The position numbers and the translations under genes are program-made. A stretch of DNA of 27,046 nucleotides from an uncultured Coriobacteriaceae bacterium (lineage in GTDB: Bacteria; Actinomycetota; Coriobacteriia; Coriobacteriales; Atopobiaceae). The stretch's first letter is position 1; each line of letters starts with the position of its first letter. Where the stretch lies: assembly GCA_900549525.1 (NCBI GenBank), contig UWSJ01000017.1, positions 1-27,046 of the forward strand, given 5' to 3'. This document shows positions 16,079 through 22,161 of the stretch, one piece after another. The notes under the pieces were generated by a model. The model searched no databases, was not told the origin of the DNA, and saw nothing but the letters and a program-made list of their open reading frames with translations.

Positions 16079-16767
16079 CTATCCGTCTGTCATGCCGAGC
16101 CTCGCGTCTATCTCGGCCCTCGCGGCGAGCGCGTTGTCGCGCCTGCGCCGCGCCTCGGCCACCTGCCCCGGCGTCTCGAGCGGCTTGGGCTTGGGCGTCG
16201 GGTGCTTGCGGTCGTAGTGGCCCGCCCAGTGGCAGAGCCGTATGTCGTACTCGACGTGCCAGAGCAGCCACTCGGCGCTCGTCCACTGCGCGTCCGGGTT
16301 GAGGGCGCGGACGGTCCTCGAGGCAGCCGGCAGGTGCTCCCAGAGAGCCGCCATGCGGTCGGGCTCGTCCACCCCGTCGAGGTCGAGGGGCAGGTCGAGG
16401 GCGTAGAACTGACGGAAGTCCGCCGCCAGCCTCCCCCAGTCATCGAGGAAGCTGGCGACGAAACCCGCTAGTTTTTTGCGTTCGCCGCCTCGACGGCAGC
16501 GGCCACGAGCTCGCGGAAGTCATCGAGCGTCGCACCGTATGGCGCGTCCTCGCCATCCTTGGGCGGGACGTTGTCCATGTACTCGTCGACGTGGCCGCAG
16601 AAGAGCCTGTCGTAGGCCTCCCAGCCCGCGGCCTGGTGGCCCGGGGTGTCGATGAGGTTGATGGCCTTGTAGACGCGCGCCGAGTGGGCGGCCGCGACGT
16701 CCACCTCGAACTTCTTGCCGCGGAACGCGAACGTCCTGGTGCGCTTAATTGCCACGATGTCTCCCAT
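16079..16767 (-). CDS. Tail assembly chaperone, long frameshift product (gpGT-like)
   Basis: This is the predicted product of a -1 ribosomal frameshift at 16477-16471: 99 residues of the short chaperone continue into 130 residues of the -1 frame, 229 in all. The extension begins LAGFVASFLDDWGRLAADFR, then QFYALDLPLDLDGVDEPDRM. Its C-terminal half (VEYDIRLCHWAGHYDRKHP, ALAARAEIDARLG) resembles the T-part of tail chaperones that bridge to the tape measure. The extension has no good independent start; the first candidate is a GTG at 16370-16372 with no clear ribosome site. A gene pair of this shape between major tail and tape measure is almost universal in siphophages. Confidence 0.85.
16468..16477 (-). 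promoter_or_regulatory. Programmed -1 frameshift site (A AAA AAC)
   Basis: In the 0 frame the minus strand reads GCA AAA AAC TAG. The heptamer A AAA AAC (16477-16471) fits X XXY YYZ, so tRNAs on AAA and AAC can slip back one base, after which CTA GCG GGT continues the open -1 frame. The stop codon directly after the heptamer is itself part of the -1 reading. Confidence 0.88.
16468..16767 (-). CDS. Tail assembly chaperone, short product (gpG-like)
   Basis: A 99-residue 0-frame protein ending in TAG at 16470-16468, immediately after the slippery sequence. The N-terminus MGDIVAIKRTRTFAFRGKKF is followed by an alpha-helical region ending VAAAVEAANAKN. Position, size and the overlapping -1 frame identify it as the short tail assembly chaperone, which coats the tape measure during tail assembly and is absent from the virion. 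Most ribosomes are expected to make this product and a minority the fusion. The gene starts at ATG 16765-16767, ten bases after the major tail protein stop. Confidence 0.87.
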   Translation of the reverse strand: MGDIVAIKRTRTFAFRGKKFEVDVAAAHSARVYKAINLIDTPGHQAAGWEAYDRLFCGHVDEYMDNVPPKDGEDAPYGATLDDFRELVAAAVEAANAKN

Positions 16768-16776
16768 CTACCGCTC

Positions 16777-17376
16777 CTAATTTCTCTCGGACGAGACCGA
16801 AGACGCCCCCGTGGTCTCGGTTGACTCGATGTAGTCGTAACAGGTGTTGCCCGCCGAGTCAGTCAGGTACTTGATGGTGAGCGCGCGCTGGCACAGCTCG
16901 CTGGACGCGATGGTGAGGTCATCGAGCTCGCTGGACTGGCCCATCGGGATGCACTTGCGCCAGCGGCGGCCGTTCTTGAGCACGAGCTCGAGCACGTACG
17001 TGAAGATCGGGTGCGAGTCGCTGTTGTGGCGCACGGTGATGATGCCGTTGGCGTCGGTGACGTTTGCGTCGCCGTACTGGGCCTTGAGCGTGGACGCCTT
17101 GATTTCCGCCAGCGTGAACTGGGCGCTCTCAACTCGGTTGGAGTTGGTGGAGTGCATGAGGTCGCCGTTCATGTCGACGAGGTCGTCGGAGTCCTCGTCC
17201 ACCGTCTCGACGTAGCCGTCCTCGGAGATGAAGCCGAGCACCTTGAACTTGGTATCGAGCTTGGTCTTGATGTCGGTCGGGAGCGCAGTGCCGGACGGGG
17301 CGCAGAAGATGTAGCCGCCCTTGACGCCCTTTCCGGCGCTGACGTTGGCCTGGTTGTTGGCCGTTGCCTCTGCCAT
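16777..17376 (-). CDS. Major tail (tube) protein
   Basis: A 199-residue protein in the fixed position between neck genes and tail chaperones. The sequence is beta-rich with acidic loops (FKVLGFISEDGYVETVDEDS) and strand-type segments (ESAQFTLAEIKASTLKAQYG, FTYVLELVLKNGRRWRKCIP). This fits the tail-tube fold shared by HK97-group phages. The ATG at 17374-17376 follows GAAAGGCGGCCAGAA, a usable ribosome site. It forms the hexameric rings of the tail tube. The assignment rests on size, style and synteny, not on a short diagnostic motif. Confidence 0.87.
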   Translation of the reverse strand: MAEATANNQANVSAGKGVKGGYIFCAPSGTALPTDIKTKLDTKFKVLGFISEDGYVETVDEDSDDLVDMNGDLMHSTNSNRVESAQFTLAEIKASTLKAQYGDANVTDANGIITVRHNSDSHPIFTYVLELVLKNGRRWRKCIPMGQSSELDDLTIASSELCQRALTIKYLTDSAGNTCYDYIESTETTGASSVSSERN

Positions 17377-17404
17377 TTCTGGCCGCCTTTCTCTTGATTC
17401 TCGG

Positions 17405-17761
17405 TCACTCGCAGACCCACAGCTCCACCTGCACCACGTAGCGTGGTCGGCGGGTGTCGGGGTCTGCCATTCGGTACTGGTTGGTCACGACGGGGTGGAA
17501 GATGTTCGGCTCGTCCTCGAGGCCGGGGACGGCCGCCTTGACGAGCCCGGCCAGCTCCCTCGCGCGCTTGCGGCCGCCGCCCTCGCGGATGCTCCAGCAG
17601 TCCACGTCGAGCTGGACGGGCTCCATGTATCCGCCGCCGCCCCCCACCTGCTCCACGCAGAGGAGGTCGCCGGGGTCATGTTTGCCGTCGGGCATCTCGA
17701 CGAACGCCGGGACTCCGACCGCGGCCATGAGCCTGCGGGCCACCACGCCCTCGACGTCCAT
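17405..17761 (-). CDS. Tail terminator / tail completion protein
   Basis: A 118-residue protein directly before the major tail gene, the slot of the tail terminator in HK97-like phages. It should cap the finished tail and join it to the neck. MDVEGVVARRLMAAVGVPAF at the start and the following beta-rich part (VQLDVDCWSIREGGGRKRAR, YVVQVELWVCE) fit the family, in which an N-terminal helix is followed by a sheet and a helix. The ATG at 17759-17761 shares one base with the stop of the gene before it (TGATG). The exact neck subtype is inferred from position. Confidence 0.7.
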   Translation of the reverse strand: MDVEGVVARRLMAAVGVPAFVEMPDGKHDPGDLLCVEQVGGGGGYMEPVQLDVDCWSIREGGGRKRARELAGLVKAAVPGLEDEPNIFHPVVTNQYRMADPDTRRPRYVVQVELWVCE

Positions 17762-18045
17762 CAGGACCCGCCCCCTATGGAGTTGCAGGCCTTGGTGAGC
17801 GTCTTGTGCTTGGCCTGCGAGTGGAACGCGTGCGCGGTCTCCGTGCCGACCACATAGCGCATGTCGAACTTGGCGCGCTTCTGCACGACCCTGTGGCCGG
17901 GCTCGCCGAGCATCGAGTCGGCGGCGGCGCGCACGGAGTCGGCCTTGCCCTGGAGGATTGCCTGCACCTCGCCGTCGTCCTTGACCTGCGTGTAGCCAGC
18001 GAGGTTCGGGACGAATCGCCTGAGTCTGACGGTCGTCTTAGCCAT
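17761..18045 (-). CDS. Neck protein, HK97 gp10-like
   Basis: A 94-residue basic protein. The N-terminus MAKTTVRLRRFVPNLAGYTQ is followed by EVQAILQGKADSVRAAADSM, a helix that fits the start of HK97-gp10-type neck proteins (tail-completion region). A basic tail (HSQAKHKTLTKACNSIG) follows. I chose the ATG at 18043-18045 because it follows GAGAGGGCCG and overlaps the previous stop by eight bases. An in-frame extension to 18156 is Arg/Trp-rich and lies inside the neighbour. Function is by synteny and resemblance. Confidence 0.65.
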   Translation of the reverse strand: MAKTTVRLRRFVPNLAGYTQVKDDGEVQAILQGKADSVRAAADSMLGEPGHRVVQKRAKFDMRYVVGTETAHAFHSQAKHKTLTKACNSIGGGS

Positions 18046-18394
18046 CGGCCCTCTCCACCTCCACCGTGTAGTTCCACGGCCCCGGCGTGTTGGCCGCCGT
18101 GTATGGCCTGGGGTCGCCCACGACGCGGCACGTCTCGCCCCTGACCTCCACGGCACAGCCGCGCAGCGGCTTCTGGTAGGTCTTGGGGAGGTGGAGCGTG
18201 TAGGCCACCGTCACGCCCTCGGGCCTGCCGGCGTCGAGGTCGGCGGTCGCGCCCGGGGCCACCACGACGCCGTCGAGCGCGGTGCGCTCGGGCTCGCCGT
18301 AGGTCGGCTCGCCGATGTCGTTGCGCGTGACCGTCGGTCGGACGACCGTGACCGTCTCGCCGCAGATGAGGCTAGGTATCGTCGGATAAGCCAT
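18038..18394 (-). CDS. Head closure / head-tail adaptor protein
   Basis: A 118-residue beta-rich protein (ICGETVTVVRPTVTRNDIGE, GVTVAYTLHLPKTYQKPLRG, YTVEVERADG) in the third neck position, where SPP1 gp16/HK97 gp7-like stoppers are found. It should seal the portal after packaging and dock the tail. Its start lies 23 bases inside the preceding connector gene, and its end overlaps the next gene by eight. Such overlaps are usual in phage neck operons. The sequence is too short for a firm motif-based call. Confidence 0.65.
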   Translation of the reverse strand: MAYPTIPSLICGETVTVVRPTVTRNDIGEPTYGEPERTALDGVVVAPGATADLDAGRPEGVTVAYTLHLPKTYQKPLRGCAVEVRGETCRVVGDPRPYTAANTPGPWNYTVEVERADG

Positions 18395-18797
18395 CTTCCA
18401 CCTCCAGCATCGGCCTGAGCTCGCGAACGAGCGACCCGTAGAGGCCGAGCCGCTTGAGGTCGGCCTTGCCGAGGTACATCTCGCCCATCGCGCTGCCGTA
18501 GGTCACGCTCGCGTTGTAGCTGCCGGCCGTCTGGCTGTACTGGGTCGCTCCGGTGAGCATCTGCGGCGCGGCCAGCACTCGGTTGGCGAGCAGGCAGCAC
18601 ACCGCGGTAGCCGAGCGGTCGAAGGCCGGGTGCACGCCGGGCGCGTACTCATCGCCCCACCTCGCCTCGTAGGCCGAGAGCAGGATGGCGGTGGCGTCGG
18701 AGAGCAGCGCCCGCAGCCTCGCCGTGTCGTCGGTCTCGCCGTAGCGGGCCGCGTAGTCCCCCGGCGTGGCGAGGACAAGCGGCGTCTCGTCTGCCAT
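18372..18797 (-). CDS. Head-tail connector (gp6/gp15-like)
   Basis: A 141-residue mainly helical protein (VLATPGDYAARYGETDDTAR, ALLSDATAILLSAYEARWGD, ATAVCCLLANRVLAAPQM) immediately after the major capsid gene. This is the first neck position and the helical style of HK97 gp6/SPP1 gp15 connectors, which bind the portal from below. The C-terminal part (SYNASVTYGSAMGEMYLGKA, DLKRLGLYGSLVREL) is usual for the family. The ATG is ten bases after the capsid stop. Confidence 0.75.
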   Translation of the reverse strand: MADETPLVLATPGDYAARYGETDDTARLRALLSDATAILLSAYEARWGDEYAPGVHPAFDRSATAVCCLLANRVLAAPQMLTGATQYSQTAGSYNASVTYGSAMGEMYLGKADLKRLGLYGSLVRELRPMLEVEDGLSDDT

Positions 18798-18807
18798 CCG
18801 GCCCCTC

Positions 18808-19716
18808 CTAGGCAGTGGCAGCGCCGTTGTTGAGCTGCACGAACTCGTTCTTGTCGCGAACGACGAAGCCGACCTCGATCTCGATTCGGGCGGCGAACAT
18901 GTTGCGCTGGAAGAGGTTGAGCTGCTTGGTCGTCGAGCCGTCCACGTAGGAGAGGCTGGCCTGGTCGGTGAAGGACACGTTGATGGCCTTCACCACGCCG
19001 TAGCGGGCGCCGGACCAGTCGCCGCCGAAGCCCACGACCTCGGCGGCCTTCGCTCCGCTTGTCTGAGCCGCGCGGTAGCAGCTCTTGCGGAAGTAGGCCG
19101 GGATGGAGAGCACCGAGGACGGGGCGGTGTCGGTCGCCACGTTGGAGATGAACAGCGGTCGGGCCTGCGTGTCCTTGGCCTTGAGCAGGATGGTGCGGGC
19201 CTTCGGGGCGAGCGCCCACGCGGAGAGGGAGGCGTCGTGGTCGGACACGGACTGGATGGCGTCCACGAAGGCGTCGTAGGTCTTGGTGCCGGAGACGTCC
19301 ACCGTCGGGCAGCCAGCCAGCGTGTCGAAGCCGTCGCCGGGGGCCGTGGCGAAGCCGAGGCAGGTCTGGTCGAACTTCTTGGCGATTGCGCCGGGGAGGC
19401 GGCCTGTGAGCGCGTTGTAGAGCGCGGCGTCGTTGTCGCGGAACTGGTTTGAGAACGGCTCGATGAGGGCCAGCGTGTAGCCCTTCATGTGCTTCGTGGT
19501 CAGGGTGTGGGTTCCGACCGGCTTCTCGTCGGTCTCGTTCACCCAGCCGGCCTCGGGGTCGCCCGTGACGACGGGGATCGTGAGGCCGTTGCCCGGCAGG
19601 TCAATCTGCTGGGCGAGCTGCATCACGACGGAGGTCTCCTGGGTCTTCTGCCAGATCTCGCCGGAGACCTCATCGGGCAGGGAGATGGACTTGGTGGTCA
19701 TGGAGGTAATTGCCAT
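18808..19716 (-). CDS. Major capsid protein, HK97 fold
   Basis: A 302-residue protein that forms the icosahedral head shell. The sequence has the pattern of HK97-family capsids. The N-terminal arm is short. A spine helix and E-loop region follow (LPDEVSGEIWQKTQETSVVM, IPVVTGDPEAGWVNETDEKP, GYTLALIEPFSNQFRDND). The A-domain contains SLSAWALAPKARTILLKAKD. The C-terminal part is LFQRNMFAARIEIEVGFVVR, then KNEFVQLNNG. An AAGGAG lies six bases before the ATG at 19714-19716. It lies right after the scaffold gene, as expected. No protease gene is visible; assembly probably uses the separate scaffold. Confidence 0.92.
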   Translation of the reverse strand: MAITSMTTKSISLPDEVSGEIWQKTQETSVVMQLAQQIDLPGNGLTIPVVTGDPEAGWVNETDEKPVGTHTLTTKHMKGYTLALIEPFSNQFRDNDAALYNALTGRLPGAIAKKFDQTCLGFATAPGDGFDTLAGCPTVDVSGTKTYDAFVDAIQSVSDHDASLSAWALAPKARTILLKAKDTQARPLFISNVATDTAPSSVLSIPAYFRKSCYRAAQTSGAKAAEVVGFGGDWSGARYGVVKAINVSFTDQASLSYVDGSTTKQLNLFQRNMFAARIEIEVGFVVRDKNEFVQLNNGAATA

Positions 19717-19727
19717 TTCGTTCTCCT

Positions 19728-20216
19728 TTACTTTCTGAAATTCTCATCCATGAATCGGGAGAAGCTGGCGAGCGGGGTGTCCTTGGCCCCGGCGTCCGTG
19801 GCGAACGACCCGGGCGCGGAGACCCTGGGCGCGCTCGGCACCCTGTGACCCTCGGCCCACCGCTTGGCGAGCTGGCGCATGCCGTCCTCGGTCGTGAGGT
19901 CGAGCGTGAGGACGTCCATCGGCACGTCTGCGTCCTTGGACACCTCGGCCGCGAGCCTCTGGCGCTCGCTCTCCGCCTCGATTGCGGCGAGCTTGGCCTT
20001 GGCCTCCTTCGCCTCGCGCTGGGCCCTCTCGAGGTCGGTCATCTGGGACGTCTTGAGCTTTTCCAGCTCGTCGGCGGCCCCCTTGTTGGCCTTCGCCTTC
20101 TTCTCCCACTCGCGGGAGTGCTCGATCGCGGCGCGGTACTTGGCCTCCCAGTCGGTGGGCTGCTCGGCTGCCTTGGCCTTCGGGGCCTCGGCCTGCTCGC
20201 TGGTCTCGTCTGCCAT
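19728..20216 (-). CDS. Capsid scaffolding protein
   Basis: A 162-residue, highly charged protein. A long predicted coiled coil runs from about residue 20 to 105 (DWEAKYRAAIEHSREWEKKA, LERAQREAKEAKAKLAAIEA), and a short polar tail ends in SFSRFMDENFRK. This is the classic look of siphophage scaffolds (DUF4355-like), which guide capsid assembly and then leave. I chose the ATG at 20214-20216 because it follows a GGGAGGGAGAAGAC ribosome site. The frame remains open to 20318 through two hairpins and is not convincing as protein. It sits 11 bases before the major capsid gene. Confidence 0.85.
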   Translation of the reverse strand: MADETSEQAEAPKAKAAEQPTDWEAKYRAAIEHSREWEKKAKANKGAADELEKLKTSQMTDLERAQREAKEAKAKLAAIEAESERQRLAAEVSKDADVPMDVLTLDLTTEDGMRQLAKRWAEGHRVPSAPRVSAPGSFATDAGAKDTPLASFSRFMDENFRK

Positions 20217-20229
20217 GTCTTCTCCCTCC

Positions 20230-20269
20230 CCGCCTTTCCGGCGGCCCCTCCGGCCGTTCGGCCTCGGGG
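20230..20269. other. Two hairpins in the leader of the scaffold gene
   Basis: CCGCC/GGCGG (20230-20234, 20240-20244) and a second stem GGCC/GGCC (20252-20255, 20260-20263) within CCCC/GGGG (20245-20248, 20266-20269) stand between the terminator at 20287 and the scaffold ribosome site. They could stabilise the capsid mRNA 5' end or act as processing signals. Confidence 0.4.
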
Positions 20270-20286
20270 GATTGTGTACGGGTATG

Positions 20287-20307
20287 AAAAAGACCCCATG
20301 CGGGGCC
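20287..20307 (-). terminator. Terminator after the MuF-toxin cassette
   Basis: The minus-strand hairpin GGCCCC-GCAT-GGGGTC (20307-20292) is followed by TTTTT (20291-20287). It lies 63 bases after the DUF2513 stop and before the scaffold gene, so it may partly insulate the toxin-associated genes from capsid genes. Some read-through or a separate promoter is needed downstream. Confidence 0.65.
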
Positions 20308-20370
20308 AGTTTCGGCATGAAAATGGCCGCCCGGAGGCGACCACGATGAGTTTGCTGGTGCGTTTGCTGG

Positions 20371-20745
20371 CTAGATTCCCAGCTGCTGCTTGACGAGGGA
20401 CGCGGCCAGCGCCACGCAAATGTCCTTCACGACGGACAGTGAGGTGTCCCCGACAGCCTTCGAGATGGCCTCCTTTGCCTTGTTCCACACCTTCTGGGAG
20501 CGGATGGCATCAAGATAGTCGTAGCCTTCCCATGTCAACCCGGAGATGGAGACGGACATCGGGTCACCCATGCCGTCGCGGAATACCTCAGAGACGAGCA
20601 GGCCATGACTCTGGAGCAGCTCGACGTGGAAGGCGAGTCTGCCGATGTCCCCGGTGCAGTCCAGCAGCCGCGAGTCCGTCACCTCGCCATCGGCCTTCTC
20701 GACGGTCATGAGGATGCAGCGGACGAGGTCCATGTCGCGCTTCAT
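20371..20745 (-). CDS. DUF2513 domain protein
   Basis: A 124-residue protein matching the DUF2513 pattern. MKRDMDLVRCILMTVEKADG starts it, a winged-helix-like middle follows (FHVELLQSHGLLVSEVFRDG), then ISGLTWEGYDYLDAIRSQKVWNK in two parts, and a C-terminal helix (SLSVVKDICVALAASLVKQQ). The function of the family is not established, and it is common in prophages. The ATG overlaps the stop of the 90-aa gene (TAATG). The two genes sit between a MuF/zincin fusion and the scaffold, so a role in immunity or regulation of that module is possible. That is inference from position. The local base composition is less GC-rich than in the structural genes. Confidence 0.8.
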   Translation of the reverse strand: MKRDMDLVRCILMTVEKADGEVTDSRLLDCTGDIGRLAFHVELLQSHGLLVSEVFRDGMGDPMSVSISGLTWEGYDYLDAIRSQKVWNKAKEAISKAVGDTSLSVVKDICVALAASLVKQQLGI

Positions 20746-21017
20746 TATGCCGCCTTAAACGAGTCGAGCATATAGGCCGTCCACCGGTCGTCCGCCTCCA
20801 GCGCATTATCGCCGGACATAATGAGATATGCCCTTGCGAGTGCCGACAGAGGAACGTGAAACGAGGTCGGAGTGTCGTCATTAACGAATCCGCCGATGAT
20901 TTCCCTGAACTCAGATGAGAAATCATGGGCCATGACGAGCAGGGCGATGCCTTGTGCACGGTCACTGGAGCCGGGCGAGTCGAGGAGCGATCTAATCCGC
21001 TTATCTCTGTCAGTCAT
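20745..21017 (-). CDS. 90-aa protein next to the MuF toxin-like gene, candidate immunity protein
   Basis: A 90-residue protein I do not recognise. It is mostly helical and mildly acidic (MTDRDKRIRSLLDSPGSSDR, ALLVMAHDFSSEFREIIGGF, VPLSALARAYLIMSGDNALE), with no signal peptide or membrane helix, so it is probably cytosolic. A GGAGGAGGCTGG stands before the ATG at 21015-21017. The ATG overlaps the stop of the MuF fusion gene by eight bases, and the gene ends in an overlap with the DUF2513 gene. Small acidic cytosolic proteins directly after a toxin domain are typical immunity proteins; that is the basis of the suggestion. Base composition is clearly lower in GC here (about half in some 60-base lines). 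Confidence 0.55.
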   Translation of the reverse strand: MTDRDKRIRSLLDSPGSSDRAQGIALLVMAHDFSSEFREIIGGFVNDDTPTSFHVPLSALARAYLIMSGDNALEADDRWTAYMLDSFKAA

Positions 21018-22161
21018 CCAGCCTCCTCCCCCTTCGCTCGAAATCGGCCTTAAGGTTCTCTCGCAGCTTCCCCGCAAGCTCAGTATAACCCGCGTCCTCT
21101 GCCATCTTTATCTCTTTCCCGTAGGCGCGCGTCTCAGCCTTGTCCCATTCCTCGGGATGCGCCCACCAATACACGGAGGCGGGAAAACCGTGTTCTTTGT
21201 CGAACTCAAAGTGGTCTGCTTCGTGCACCCATGCCGACCAGCTCATGCCGGGAACGTAATTGAGCTGCCCGGCTTCGCCCTCTTTGGGTGACGGCCCGTA
21301 GTTCACGCTGTCATGCGTCTTGGGACGAAGCTCCACCCCTTCTGACCGAAGGTAGCGCTTCAGCTCTCTCAGTTCGTCCGGGTTGGACTCCTCGGCCGAA
21401 CCGAAGTAGTCGCGAGCCGGGTCTCCACCACCCCGAAGACGAACCGACCCGTTCGTGGCTATCGAGACCTTCGCTGCGCGCTTCGCCTCGCCGGATATGC
21501 CCGGGTCGGCGTCGATTGCCTCCATCTCACGCCAGCGGCCGTACCACTCGTCTGGGTCGTAGCCCTCCACCGTACCGGCGGTCTCGGGGACCACCTTGCA
21601 GCGGCAGTTCCTGTGCCAGTGTGTGCCCTCGCCCGCGGACTTGGCAGAGCGGTAGACGAAGCCCCTGCTGGCGAGCATCGCGCAGAACGTGCACGTCTCG
21701 CCGCCCATTGGCACGCGGGCGTAGCGGATGTGGTCGCGCCGGGCGTTCCTCGCCATGGTGGCGTTCGCCCTGCGGCTCACCTGGTCGGACGCGCACGCGG
21801 CCACGGCGTCGGCGAAGGCCGACGGCGCGCCGTCCACGAGCTTTCCAGCCTGGTAGCGGACCTCCTTGTCCACGTACCCGGACACGTCGGAGGTGTCCAC
21901 CGCGGCGGTGGGGAGGGTCTTGGGCGAGGCCTCGGCCAGCTCGTCGTAGAGGTCGGCCGCCGCGGTCGATGCCGCGTCGCCATAGGCCCCAACGGCGTCG
22001 TCGATGACCCCGATGGCGAAGTCGCGCACGTCGGCCACGCTCGCCTCGGGGTAGCTCGCCATGTAGGCGTCCACTCTCCTGCGCACGTAGTCGGCCGCGG
22101 CGCGCTCCATCCTCGAGAGCGTGGCGTCGTAGTCGCTAAGCGCCTGCCTGCTGAGTGCCAT
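21010..22161 (-). CDS. MuF-like head protein fused to a C-terminal HExxH zincin-like (toxin) domain
   Basis: A 383-residue two-part protein. The N-terminal 200 or so residues are a MuF/SPP1-gp7-like head morphogenesis protein: a helical region, then CTFCAMLASRGFVYRSAKSA and GTHWHRNCRCKVVPET (179-194), with the Cys/His set typical of the family. After a linker, residues about 258-383 differ. They contain SWSAWVHEADHFEFDKEHG with HEADH at 313-317 (HExxH) and then AETRAYGKEIKMAEDAG, with a Glu at 343 that could be the third zinc ligand. This is the layout of zincin metallopeptidase domains, and MuF proteins with variable C-terminal toxins are known from temperate phages. It follows the portal gene with a 26-base overlap and a GGAGG site. 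Toxicity itself is inferred. Confidence 0.8.
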   Translation of the reverse strand: MALSRQALSDYDATLSRMERAAADYVRRRVDAYMASYPEASVADVRDFAIGVIDDAVGAYGDAASTAAADLYDELAEASPKTLPTAAVDTSDVSGYVDKEVRYQAGKLVDGAPSAFADAVAACASDQVSRRANATMARNARRDHIRYARVPMGGETCTFCAMLASRGFVYRSAKSAGEGTHWHRNCRCKVVPETAGTVEGYDPDEWYGRWREMEAIDADPGISGEAKRAAKVSIATNGSVRLRGGGDPARDYFGSAEESNPDELRELKRYLRSEGVELRPKTHDSVNYGPSPKEGEAGQLNYVPGMSWSAWVHEADHFEFDKEHGFPASVYWWAHPEEWDKAETRAYGKEIKMAEDAGYTELAGKLRENLKADFERRGRRLDD

